From Methanomassiliicoccaceae archaeon DOK (GTDB taxonomy: Archaea > Thermoplasmatota > Thermoplasmata > Methanomassiliicoccales > Methanomethylophilaceae), in the NCBI GenBank assembly GCA_009911715.1, contig CP047880.1, forward strand, positions 248,001-312,000: a DNA stretch of 64,000 nt, written 5' to 3'. Within the stretch, counting starts at the first letter, position 1. The number at the start of each line of letters is the position of its first letter. Of the stretch, positions 1 through 7,932 are shown piece by piece. Below the pieces are notes generated by a model, which saw nothing but the letters and a program-made list of their open reading frames with translations, had not been told where the DNA came from and made no database searches. The translations under genes and the position numbers were made by a program.

Positions 1-219
1 GACGGTCTCAGGGCAGAGGTCAGGTCCGTGGTCTTCATGGGCACCTACTGGAGGGTCCGCACCATGGCGGAGAGCCGTGATTTCGTCGATTTCAATGTAT
101 CCGCAGACGAGGACGTCCCGGAGGAGGGCGATGTCGTCTATCTTGTTTTCAATAAGAAGGCCGTCGTAGTATTCGAGAGGCCGAGCGGCGGAATAGAGGA
201 GGAGATTAAACTTGAGTGA
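1..219 (+). CDS. C-terminal end of ABC transporter ATPase (TOBE-like domain), partial
   Basis: An open frame runs in from the left edge without a start and ends in TGA. The 72 visible residues have the pattern of a TOBE_2 domain of PotA/MalK-type importer ATPases: a short strand with VVFMG, then EEGDVVYLVF and a closing VVVFE strand. The ATPase domain would lie outside the window, so the substrate cannot be judged. The next gene starts inside the last codons, so the two are probably co-transcribed. Family assignment rests on pattern alone. Confidence 0.55.
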   Translation, partial: DGLRAEVRSVVFMGTYWRVRTMAESRDFVDFNVSADEDVPEEGDVVYLVFNKKAVVVFERPSGGIEEEIKLE

Positions 220-892
220 GGATGCGAAGGGACTTCTGGGATGGTTCGGCAAGAGGAAGGAGGATGTGATCCAGAACGGGATGCGCGCGCACGCGCTGTC
301 GGTTCTGGACTGCGTCACGGAACTGGGGGCCGCCATGCGCTGCATGGAGAACGGGGATGGCCAGGCCGCCCTGAAGGCGATCGAGAGGCTGTACGCCTCG
401 GAGCACGAGGCGGACGCCCTGGAGGACAGCCTGTGCAATCAGATGAGCATAGGGGAGCTCGGCCCTCAGGAGAGGGAGGACTTCATGCACTTCGTCAAGA
501 AGACGGACAGCATAGCCAACTGGTGCAAGGAGGCCGCCATCCACCTGCAGCTGGTCCTGGACACAGGGGCTGCGATACCGATCAACGTATGGGGCATGTT
601 CTCGTCCACGGTGTCGGACCTGGAGTCAGAGGTCAACGGCCTGATGAACGCCATCAAGGTCCTGGGGACCGACGGGGTGGGTATCGACGAGTGCATCCAG
701 GGGGTCAAGGACCAGGAGCGCAGGATCGATGCGGCATACATGTCCGTGATGAAGGAGATCCTGACAGCCGACATGGACCACAAGGCGGTCATACTCTCAC
801 TGAGGATGCTGGATTCGCTCGAGGAGGCAGCCGACACCTGCAAGGGCTGCGCCGACACGATAAACATCCTTTTTTACGCGAAGAGGGTTTGA
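212..892 (+). CDS. PhoU-like DUF47 family protein
   Basis: The 226-residue all-helical protein matches the TIGR00153/DUF47 family: an N-terminal LLGWFGKRKEDV segment, a conserved EHEAD metal-site-like motif near residue 72, and a C-terminal LEEAADTCKGCADTI helix. Family members are PhoU relatives that usually accompany phosphate permeases and are thought to regulate phosphate uptake. The start is TTG, overlapping the stop of the upstream gene, with an AGAGGAGGA ribosome-binding site just before it. No permease is visible here. It would lie upstream if present. Confidence 0.8.
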   Translation: MSEDAKGLLGWFGKRKEDVIQNGMRAHALSVLDCVTELGAAMRCMENGDGQAALKAIERLYASEHEADALEDSLCNQMSIGELGPQEREDFMHFVKKTDSIANWCKEAAIHLQLVLDTGAAIPINVWGMFSSTVSDLESEVNGLMNAIKVLGTDGVGIDECIQGVKDQERRIDAAYMSVMKEILTADMDHKAVILSLRMLDSLEEAADTCKGCADTINILFYAKRV

Positions 893-899
893 CCGTCCG

Positions 900-2246
900 A
901 TGACACTCTTCGGGATCAACGGCGTGAGAGGCACTGCCAACAGGGACCTCAGTCCCGAGAAGGCCCTCCAGATCGGCAAGGCCATCGGGAGGACGTACGG
1001 CAGGAGGATAGCCCTGGCCACGGACGCCCGCGATTCCGCGGACATGCTGAAGAGTGCGGTGTCGGCAGGCATAATGTCGGTCGGATGCGACATCGTCGAC
1101 CTGGGCATTCTCCCGACGCCGACTCTCCAGTACTACGTCAAGACACACGACGACATCACGGGGGGCGTCGTCATCACGGCGTCCCACAATCCCCCGGACT
1201 ACAACGGTTTCAAGTTCATCCGCGAGGACGGGATCGAGGCGACGCGTGCGGAGGAGCAGACGATCGAGAGTTTCTGTTCCACCGACATCGCCCCTGCGGA
1301 GTGGTCGGAGATCGGGGAGATGACCAAGGGCACTGGAGCCATCATCGAACACGTGGATGCCGTCGTCTCCCATGTGGATGCCGATGCGATCCGTGCCGCG
1401 AAGCTGACGGTCTGTATCGACTGCGCGAACGGTGCCACATGCATCGCGACCCCACTGCTTCTGAAGAAGCTCAATGTCAAGGCCTTCACCATCAATGCCG
1501 ACCCCCAGAGCGAGAGTCCCGGTCGCAGCAGCGAGCCGACGGAGGAGAACATCGCTCCGCTGATGGCTCTGACCGCACAGGTCGGGGCGGATCTGGGTGC
1601 CGCCCATGATGGGGACGGGGACCGCACGATCTTCGTCACCGAGAAGGGGGACTACGTCATAGGCGATGTGAGTCTGGCACTGATTGCCAAGGCCATGCTC
1701 CAGGAGCACAAGGGCAAGGTCATCACGCCCGTCAGCTCCTCGGCCATAGTCGAGGATGTGGTGGAGGGCAACGGCGGTCTTCTGAAGTACACCGCTGTCG
1801 GTTCTCATGTGGTCGTCAAGAAGATGGAGGAGAACATGGCCGTCTTCGGAGGGGAGGAGAACGGGAGCATGGTCTTCCCGGAGATCCAGCTCTGCAGAGA
1901 CGGTCTCATGACCCTCGCCAAGATGCTGGAATGCGTCGCCAAGAACGGCCCTCTCTCGGAGCAGATGTCCGCCTTCGAGAGGTACCATAACGTAAAGCGC
2001 AACGTCCCGTGTCCAGACGCCATGAAGTCCAAGCTTCTGGACCACTTCTCCGATGGGGTCGCGGGTAACCGTGTCGAGACCGTGGACGGTCTGAAGATCT
2101 ACTTCGACGACGGATGGATCCTTCTCAGGCCCTCGACGACGGAGGAGCTCTTCAGGATATATTCGGAGTCCAAGGACGAGGCGATAGCCCAGAGCAGGGC
2201 CGAAGAGTACGAGTCCGAGGCTCTGTCATTCCTCGGTTCCTCGTGA
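900..2246 (+). CDS. glmM: phosphoglucosamine mutase / phosphomannomutase family protein
   Basis: This is an alpha-D-phosphohexomutase of 448 residues, the usual length. It has the phosphoserine loop TASHNPPDYNGFKF near residue 97, the Mg-binding DGDGDR motif near residue 239, the sugar-binding GGEENGS near residue 318 and the C-terminal phosphate-binding RPSTTEELFRIY. It interconverts hexose 1- and 6-phosphates for UDP-sugar and glycan synthesis. Archaeal members can be GlmM, ManB or both, so the symbol is tentative. It starts 7 bp after the DUF47 gene and is probably in the same transcript. Confidence 0.85.
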   Translation: MTLFGINGVRGTANRDLSPEKALQIGKAIGRTYGRRIALATDARDSADMLKSAVSAGIMSVGCDIVDLGILPTPTLQYYVKTHDDITGGVVITASHNPPDYNGFKFIREDGIEATRAEEQTIESFCSTDIAPAEWSEIGEMTKGTGAIIEHVDAVVSHVDADAIRAAKLTVCIDCANGATCIATPLLLKKLNVKAFTINADPQSESPGRSSEPTEENIAPLMALTAQVGADLGAAHDGDGDRTIFVTEKGDYVIGDVSLALIAKAMLQEHKGKVITPVSSSAIVEDVVEGNGGLLKYTAVGSHVVVKKMEENMAVFGGEENGSMVFPEIQLCRDGLMTLAKMLECVAKNGPLSEQMSAFERYHNVKRNVPCPDAMKSKLLDHFSDGVAGNRVETVDGLKIYFDDGWILLRPSTTEELFRIYSESKDEAIAQSRAEEYESEALSFLGSS

Positions 2247-2255
2247 CGGTCCGTC

Positions 2256-3119
2256 TCAGTTCCTGAGGTTCTTGGCGTGGACCGCCATGACCTCGTTGAT
2301 GTACCTCGCGGCGAGAATGGATGTGATCCCTGCGGGGTCGGCGGGGGGACACACCTCGACGACGTCGAACCCGGCGAGTCTGTCACCGATGGCGTTGATG
2401 ACCTTCTTCACATCCATGGGCATGAGCCCGAACGGTTCCGGTGTGCCGGTGCCCGGCGCATAGGCGGGATCGATTCCATCGATGTCCAGAGTCAGGTAGA
2501 TGCGCTCGTTCTTGATGCTTTCGAGGGCCTTGCCGATGGCCCACTCGATGCCTCTGTCCATGATGTCGTAGGAGCTTATGAACGGAACCACATCGTCCCT
2601 GTCCAGTTCCTCCTCCCCTATCGCCCTGGCGCCCAGGACGAAGACGTTCTCCAGCCCGAGGTGCTCGGCAGCCCTGCGGGTTATGCAGGCGTGGCTGTTG
2701 GGTGTCCCGAGGTACTCGTCTCTGGAGTCGAGATGGGCGTCTATCGAGATGAGCGCGATGTCGTCCTTCTCGAAGTTCCTGATGATGGGGATGTTGACGG
2801 AGTGCTCTCCTCCGATGGCAATCGTGAACTTGCCGTCCCTTATCGCTGGACCCACGGCGAAGTCGACCTCCGCGAACATGTCCTCGGGGAGGACGAAGTC
2901 ATCGCAGTTGCCGTAGTCGCAGACCTCGAGATGGGGCTGGTGGATCCCATGCTCGAAATGGATCTCCTCAAAATTGTAGGAGGCCCGCCTAATGGCGGTC
3001 GGGGCCTCCCTGGCGCCTGCCTTGAAGCAGGCGGTGTGGTCGTACGGGATGCCGAAGATGACGACATCCGCGTCGTTGTAGTCAGCTTCGGCACCGGCGT
3101 AGCCTATCCCGTACGACAT
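2256..3119 (-). CDS. speB: agmatinase (ureohydrolase)
   Basis: The 287-residue ureohydrolase carries all Mn-ligand motifs: GGEHSVN (His106), SIDAHLD (Asp127, His129, Asp131) and LDIDGIDPA (Asp212, Asp214). It hydrolyses agmatine to putrescine and urea. The gene lies 12 bp downstream of aIF5A on the same strand, a linkage seen in other archaea that fits polyamine supply for hypusine on aIF5A. The partner enzyme, pyruvoyl arginine decarboxylase, is at 55.7-56.1 kb. Confidence 0.9.
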   Translation of the reverse strand: MSYGIGYAGAEADYNDADVVIFGIPYDHTACFKAGAREAPTAIRRASYNFEEIHFEHGIHQPHLEVCDYGNCDDFVLPEDMFAEVDFAVGPAIRDGKFTIAIGGEHSVNIPIIRNFEKDDIALISIDAHLDSRDEYLGTPNSHACITRRAAEHLGLENVFVLGARAIGEEELDRDDVVPFISSYDIMDRGIEWAIGKALESIKNERIYLTLDIDGIDPAYAPGTGTPEPFGLMPMDVKKVINAIGDRLAGFDVVEVCPPADPAGITSILAARYINEVMAVHAKNLRN

Positions 3120-3131
3120 TGGTTTCAGACC

Positions 3132-3509
3132 TCACATGATCTTGTATCTGCCCATCGCGACGATGTACAGGAGCTCGGCTCCCTCCTCGACGGGCTGCTC
3201 GTGGTCGGGGTTGATCTCGATGGGGATCTGCTCGAAGGTCTCGAGGTCCATGATGAGGGCCTCGTTGCCCGTGATGGAAAGGACCTGACCCTTCCTCTTG
3301 TCGATCATGGGGACCTGCACCTTGGTGCTCACGGGTCCCACGATGGACTTCTTGGCTCCGGTGAAGATGCTGACGGCGTCGATGTTCGCCTTGGCGGATC
3401 CATGCTTTCCGGGCTTGGAAGTCGTGATCTTGATGATTTTGCAGGGTTCGTCGTCGACGTTGACGTACCTTCCCTCTTTCAGCTCTCTGATCTCTTTCAT
3501 CTCCCACAT
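3132..3509 (-). CDS. eif5A: translation initiation factor aIF5A
   Basis: The protein has an N-terminal SH3-like domain with the hypusination loop SKPGKHG (modified Lys35 with the chosen start) and a C-terminal OB fold ending in AMGRYKIM. It helps ribosomes through difficult peptide bonds and termination. I chose the ATG giving MWEMKEIREL (125 residues) because GAAGGTAG lies 6 nt upstream and family members start this way. A GTG 12 codons further upstream is also open. A TATA-like element around 3640-3655 implies a leader of about 100 nt. Confidence 0.92.
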   Translation of the reverse strand: MWEMKEIRELKEGRYVNVDDEPCKIIKITTSKPGKHGSAKANIDAVSIFTGAKKSIVGPVSTKVQVPMIDKRKGQVLSITGNEALIMDLETFEQIPIEINPDHEQPVEEGAELLYIVAMGRYKIM

Positions 3510-3689
3510 AGGCACTACCTTCTTTATTGGATGTATTCCCGACACTCACGGCCGGAAGTTCACTCCCCCGAGGGAAGTGTTGATGCGCAGGTCGAACTCA
3601 GTTGCAGACCTCATGCTATCTGGCAACCCCATCGGCCCCTTAATTATATTAATTTAATCGAAGAAGCCCGTCGCAGGACTGTGCCAGCA

Positions 3690-4778
3690 TCAGTGCTGGC
3701 GGCCTCTGCCGCCCTTGCCTCTGCGGGCCTTCTTGGACTTCTGGGGCTTCTTAGGGGGGTCCGGGTAGCGCCTCTTGATGTCCTCCACGCGTCTCATGAA
3801 CTCGTCGTTGAGTCTGTCGCCGGCGAAATCTCCGTGGTACTGGTCGATCTTCGCGGCTATCAGGACCTTGCCGGCGAGGGCGCGCGCGATCTTGCCGCGC
3901 TGCCAGTACGGCGACCTGTGGACCTCGGGATGCTGGTATATCACACCGTGCTTGGGCCCCTTCTTCCCGGACTTGAGGTGCCTGAACATGGCTTTCTCCG
4001 CGCCCAGCAGCTGGACGGTGGACGACGGCAGCGATGCCAGCCTCTCCAGACCTCCTGCGAGGGACACTATCCTGGCCGCCAGCGGGGCCCCGAGAACGGC
4101 GCACATGTTGGGGCAGGTCTCCTCGACGATGCCCTGGATGTACTCCTCTGTCCTCTCCTTGTCGTCATACAGGCGGCTGAGCGTGTCGGCCAGGTCCCTG
4201 ATTGCTCCGATGTCCGCCGGGTCCATGTCGGCCCCTATCGATTCGATCTCTATCCCCAGTTCCTCGATGACGCCCTCCCTCTCGCCGTTCATTGCGATGA
4301 GCTGGGCGTATCTGGCGTCGCGAGCGTAGTCGGCGAGCTCCGGGAAGTGCATGCCGTACCACTCGTGGAGCCTCTCGTTGTAGAGGTTGATGGTCGCTAT
4401 CTGGTCGTCCAGGCTCCTGATGGCCTGGACGAGGCTTCTGTCGCGTGGGATGGGCTCGGACGTCCTCAGCTTCCCCAGGCCGATCATGACCTCGTGCATG
4501 AACTCCCCGTCGTAGCCGAACCTCTCCGGCGTGATGGACGAGGAATCGAACATCTCGGGCTTGCCGAGCTCCGACTGTCTGCGGTCGGCGACGGCCAGTT
4601 TGCCGTCGACGGTGGCGGCCAGCTCGCGCTCCTCGTCGAGGAGGGATCCCCTCTGGACCGAAGCAAGCTTCTCGGCCACCGCATGCGGGTCCTTCGGCAT
4701 CAGGCGCTTGTCCAGGATCTTCCCGGACTTCTCGTCGCAGAGGAACACCCCGAACCATTTGGTCACGAGTATCGTCAC
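3690..4778 (-). CDS. nop5: Nop5/Nop56-like C/D box snoRNP core protein
   Basis: The 362-residue protein has an N-terminal fibrillarin-contacting region, a central coiled-coil helical part (about 95-200) and a Nop domain with the conserved CPNMCAVLGAPLAARIVSLAGG and QLLGAEKAMFRHLKSG segments. It ends in a basic Lys/Arg/Gly tail. It scaffolds fibrillarin and L7Ae on C/D box sRNAs that guide 2'-O-methylation of rRNA and tRNA. Fibrillarin, often adjacent in archaea, is not here. The gene follows the aldolase gene by 4 bp on the same strand. Confidence 0.93.
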   Translation of the reverse strand: MTILVTKWFGVFLCDEKSGKILDKRLMPKDPHAVAEKLASVQRGSLLDEERELAATVDGKLAVADRRQSELGKPEMFDSSSITPERFGYDGEFMHEVMIGLGKLRTSEPIPRDRSLVQAIRSLDDQIATINLYNERLHEWYGMHFPELADYARDARYAQLIAMNGEREGVIEELGIEIESIGADMDPADIGAIRDLADTLSRLYDDKERTEEYIQGIVEETCPNMCAVLGAPLAARIVSLAGGLERLASLPSSTVQLLGAEKAMFRHLKSGKKGPKHGVIYQHPEVHRSPYWQRGKIARALAGKVLIAAKIDQYHGDFAGDRLNDEFMRRVEDIKRRYPDPPKKPQKSKKARRGKGGRGRQH

Positions 4779-4782
4779 GGGA

Positions 4783-5388
4783 TCACATCCTGGACAGCTT
4801 CTCGACCTCGTCCGCAGGGAGGTCCTGTGCGTCTCCGACCATGAGCTGGAGCCTCGCCTGGAACTCGAGTTCCTCCATCCTATTGTACGCCTCCTCGAGC
4901 GTTCTGCCCTGGGTGAGTGCGCCGTGCCTCTCCATGAGCATCGCCTTCGCGTGCCCTTCTGCGGCCACCGCGTCTACCAGCTCCTGCGAGCCGGGTGTGT
5001 AGTAGGCGATCATGGGGACGTGTCCCAGCAGCATCGCGCCCTCGGGCGTGAGGTTGCATCTGATCGGTTCGTTCCTGACGGCCAACGCGACGCAGTTGAG
5101 CGGATGGCAGTGGACGACGGCCCCGGTTTCCGGGTTCATCCTGTACAGAGCCAGATGGAACCTGTGCTCGATGGACGGCTTCCCCTCCGAGAGTACTTCC
5201 CCGTCGATGGACACCTTCACCATGTCCTCGGGCTCCAGGAGACCCTTGTTCCTGCCGGACGGGGTTATTATGACCTCCCTCTCGTTGATGCGCACGCTCA
5301 TGTTGCCTCCCGCGGATACGGTCAGGCTCCTGTCGTAGAGCATCCTGCAGAAGTCCGCCAGCTGCTCCCTGGCGTATCTCTCGTTCAT
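4783..5388 (-). CDS. fucA: class II aldolase (fuculose-1-phosphate aldolase-like)
   Basis: The 201-residue protein is a class II aldolase/adducin-type enzyme. It has SAGGNMSVR phosphate-binding near residue 26, the catalytic Glu near residue 73, zinc ligands in VVHCHP and the MERHGALTQG segment. Such enzymes split ketose 1-phosphates into dihydroxyacetone phosphate and an aldehyde. It sits one base after the MTR-1-P isomerase gene, so the natural substrate is probably a 5-deoxyribulose- or methylthioribulose-1-phosphate rather than fuculose phosphate. That substrate is inference. MtnB dehydratases share this fold. Confidence 0.82.
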   Translation of the reverse strand: MNERYAREQLADFCRMLYDRSLTVSAGGNMSVRINEREVIITPSGRNKGLLEPEDMVKVSIDGEVLSEGKPSIEHRFHLALYRMNPETGAVVHCHPLNCVALAVRNEPIRCNLTPEGAMLLGHVPMIAYYTPGSQELVDAVAAEGHAKAMLMERHGALTQGRTLEEAYNRMEELEFQARLQLMVGDAQDLPADEVEKLSRM

Positions 5389-5389
5389 C

Positions 5390-6388
5390 TCAGTCCCTCA
5401 TCAGGTGTATCTCGTCGGGTCTGAGTATCCCCTTCTCGGTGATGAAGCCGGTGACGAGCTCCGCGGGGGTGACGTCGAACGCGGGGTTGAGAGCCTGCGA
5501 CTTCTCCGGAGCGATCCTGACGCCGTTCATCATCGTGACCTCCTCCTGGGATCTCTGCTCGATGACTATCTCGTCACCGCTCTTCATCGAGAGGTCGAAT
5601 GTGGAGATCGGTGCTGCGACGAAGAACGGGATGCCGAAGTGCTTGGCCACGATGGCCTTGTCGAAGGTGCCGATCTTGTTGGCGAAGTCGCCGTTCGAGG
5701 CAATCCTGTCGGCACCGGTGATGATCATGTCCACTCCCTGGCTCATGTAATATGCCGAGGCGCCGTCGGGGATGATCCTGTGATCTATGCCCTCCTGCGC
5801 CAGCTCCCATGCGGTCAGCTGCATGCCCTGGAGGCGGGGACGGGTCTCGGACACGTACACGAAGAAGTCCACACCGCGGGAGTGCGCGTCCCTCATGGGC
5901 GCCAGGGCCGTGCCGACGTCGACCGTCGCCAGGGCGCCCGCGTTGCAGTGGGTCATGAGCTTCATGCCGTCCTTCACCAGCTGCCCCCCGTACTTCCCGA
6001 TGGCAGTGCACTTGTCGACCATCATCTGGGCGTAACCGTCGGCCGTCTCCACGGGGTCGGCGCCATCCTTCAGCCTGGCGTACATGTAGTCGACGGCGTA
6101 GAAGAGGTCGAATGCCGTGGGTCTGGCCGCCTTGATGTCCTTCGCGGCCTTGTCGAGGTCGCAGCCCTTCAGAGCGGCGATGCACATGCCGTATGCCGCG
6201 GTGGCACCTATGGACGGCGCTCCGCGCGTCGTCATGTTCCTGATGGCCTCTGCCACGTCGAGGTAATCGTCGAAACCGACGATGACGATCCCTCCGGGGA
6301 GCTTCCTCTGGTCGATCATCATCACCCTACCGTCCTCGAACCACACGGCACGGATGTCCTTCTGCACACCATTGATCGTGGCTTTCAT
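5390..6388 (-). CDS. mtnA: S-methyl-5-thioribose-1-phosphate isomerase
   Basis: The 332-residue protein belongs to the eIF2B-related sugar-phosphate isomerases. Diagnostic motifs are TRGAPSIGATAAYG near residue 55, THCNAGALAT near residue 147 with the catalytic Cys, and GADRIASNGDFANKIGTF near residue 230 with the catalytic Asp. It converts MTR-1-P, or 5-deoxyribose-1-P in methanogens, to the ketose 1-phosphate. The downstream class II aldolase would then act on it. A TATA-like GTTTTAAAGC about 35 bp upstream (6420-6430) gives a short leader. Confidence 0.9.
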   Translation of the reverse strand: MKATINGVQKDIRAVWFEDGRVMMIDQRKLPGGIVIVGFDDYLDVAEAIRNMTTRGAPSIGATAAYGMCIAALKGCDLDKAAKDIKAARPTAFDLFYAVDYMYARLKDGADPVETADGYAQMMVDKCTAIGKYGGQLVKDGMKLMTHCNAGALATVDVGTALAPMRDAHSRGVDFFVYVSETRPRLQGMQLTAWELAQEGIDHRIIPDGASAYYMSQGVDMIITGADRIASNGDFANKIGTFDKAIVAKHFGIPFFVAAPISTFDLSMKSGDEIVIEQRSQEEVTMMNGVRIAPEKSQALNPAFDVTPAELVTGFITEKGILRPDEIHLMRD

Positions 6389-6536
6389 AATGTCACCTTG
6401 TCACGGCCATGCAGTCCATAGCTTTAAAACAGCGACGTCACCGGGACGTTTGTCCCGGATGCGGTCTGGCTTCGGGACGCTCTAAGCTTCTTCGCGGAAC
6501 CCTTTATTATCTGAATAGGATATCCCTCCGATTGAA

Positions 6537-7295
6537 TTGACCGACGGCCCGCTAACCGATTTCGAACTGTACTATACGAAAAACGGACTCGTTCAGGTGT
6601 CCAACGACGTAAGGCGCAGGATACTTCACGAGCTGACGGACAAGAATCTTTCTCTGACCGACCTGTCCAAGATCACGGGTAAGGCGCAGTCAACGTTGTC
6701 GGTTCATCTGGACAAGATGGTTTCGGAGGGTCTCATCGCCGCACGCGACGATCCGGACGACAGCCGCAGGAAGATCAATTCGCTCGTGTCGGTCATGCTG
6801 GCGTATTCAAAGCCTCCTTCAGACGAGGCGATGACGATGGCGCTCAACTCCCTGACGGACGTCGCGGACGATCCCGTTAAGACGCGCGACACTCTCGCCA
6901 GGTTCATGTTCCTCGGATTCGACGCCATGGGCCTCTCGGTCGGTCCAATGGCATCGATGCTCGGATCCATCCACGCCATGGCGCTCGGTGGGCTGCTGTC
7001 CGGCGATACGATCGAGGACACGGTCGCCAACGCTCGCGACTACTACAAGAAGATGGGGTTCGGGGATGCCAGCGTGTTCTCGCTGAAGCCGTTGACCATC
7101 ATCATAAAAGACGACGTGCCGTTCACAGAGGATTCTGCCAAGTCGCTCGGCTACTACGCGTCCGGGTTCTTCAGCAAGGTTCTGGAGGATGCCACGGGCA
7201 GGACCTACGATATGGTGTCCAACGAGGTCTTTGGCTCCGACTACAACTATTTCCGCTTCGTCCTGGAGCCCGTCGCCAAGAGCACGATCGTCTGA
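6537..7295 (+). CDS. ArsR-like winged-helix transcriptional regulator with C-terminal sensor-like domain
   Basis: Residues 20-75 form a winged helix (RRILHELTDKNLSLTDLSKI, then AQSTLSVHLDKMVSEGLI and a basic wing DDSRRKIN). Residues 90-250 form a separate alpha/beta domain that resembles V4R/4-vinyl-reductase ligand domains in length and spacing, but I cannot confirm this. The start is TTG at 6537. A TATA box CCTTTATTATC at about 6500-6510 puts transcription initiation at the start codon, so it is probably leaderless. It is divergent from mtnA, with an inverted repeat between them. Confidence 0.7.
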   Translation: MTDGPLTDFELYYTKNGLVQVSNDVRRRILHELTDKNLSLTDLSKITGKAQSTLSVHLDKMVSEGLIAARDDPDDSRRKINSLVSVMLAYSKPPSDEAMTMALNSLTDVADDPVKTRDTLARFMFLGFDAMGLSVGPMASMLGSIHAMALGGLLSGDTIEDTVANARDYYKKMGFGDASVFSLKPLTIIIKDDVPFTEDSAKSLGYYASGFFSKVLEDATGRTYDMVSNEVFGSDYNYFRFVLEPVAKSTIV

Positions 7296-7299
7296 TCTT

Positions 7300-7932
7300 T
7301 CAGCGTCTGGGCTCGAAAGTCAGCAGCGCCCCGTTGCCGAGGGTCTCGACGTTGCGGAGCTCCAGCCTGACGCCACCGGGGATGACCCATCCGTCGCCGT
7401 CGCAAGGGGTGGGAGCCTCGGAGCCGCCAATGATCAGCCCGCCCACGAAAACCGTGTAGCGGTCCACGAGCCCAGCTCTGAAGAACGTAGCTATGGTGCG
7501 GCCCCCTCCCTCCACCAGGATGTTCTCGATGCCCATCTCCTCTGCAAGCTCCTCCAGGACGGCCTCCAGGTCGATGGTGTCCTTCCCCTTCCTGATGATC
7601 TCCTCGCAGTCCCACTCGCGGTCGCAGTCCTCGAGGGTGACCATTATGGTCGGCGCTCTCTCGTCCAGGATCTGCGCCTCGTCGGGAGTCCTGCCGTGTG
7701 GGTCCAGAACGATGCGTATGGGGTTGGTGTCGTAGTCAAGGTCCTTGAGGGTCAGGTGCGGGTCATCCGAGACGACCGTTCCCACGCCCACGAGTATGGC
7801 GTCGTACTTCCTGCGCAGGTTCTTCGCACGGGATTTGTCCTCGTCGGACGATATGGCCACCTGGGTGCGGTCGCATCCGGCGATCTTCCCGTCCGCGGAC
7901 ATGGCGCAGTTGACATGCACGAACGGTCTCAT
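7300..7932 (-). CDS. 2,5-diamino-6-ribosylamino-pyrimidinone 5'-phosphate reductase (RibD C-terminal type)
   Basis: The 210-residue protein has the DHFR-like RibD C-terminal fold: VNCAMSADGKIAG at the start, LVGVGTVVSDDPHLT near residue 50, an ILVEGGGRT nucleotide-binding loop near residue 142 and a final GNGALLTFEPR strand. The archaeal enzyme reduces the ribosylaminopyrimidine phosphate made from GTP in riboflavin and F420 synthesis. The ATG overlaps the stop of rtcA by 4 bp, so the two are translationally coupled. A longer open frame upstream of this ATG lies inside rtcA and is not coding. Confidence 0.87.
   Translation of the reverse strand: MRPFVHVNCAMSADGKIAGCDRTQVAISSDEDKSRAKNLRRKYDAILVGVGTVVSDDPHLTLKDLDYDTNPIRIVLDPHGRTPDEAQILDERAPTIMVTLEDCDREWDCEEIIRKGKDTIDLEAVLEELAEEMGIENILVEGGGRTIATFFRAGLVDRYTVFVGGLIIGGSEAPTPCDGDGWVIPGGVRLELRNVETLGNGALLTFEPRR

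Noticed and set aside
789-2045. 418-codon open frame on the minus strand
   Set aside because: It is antisense to the phosphohexomutase, which has all four family motifs.
2277-4844. 855-codon open frame on the plus strand
   Set aside because: It lies opposite agmatinase, aIF5A and nop5, all with clear family motifs. Its sequence is low-complexity Asp/Leu/Val/Gly, typical of antisense frames in GC-rich DNA where stops are rare.
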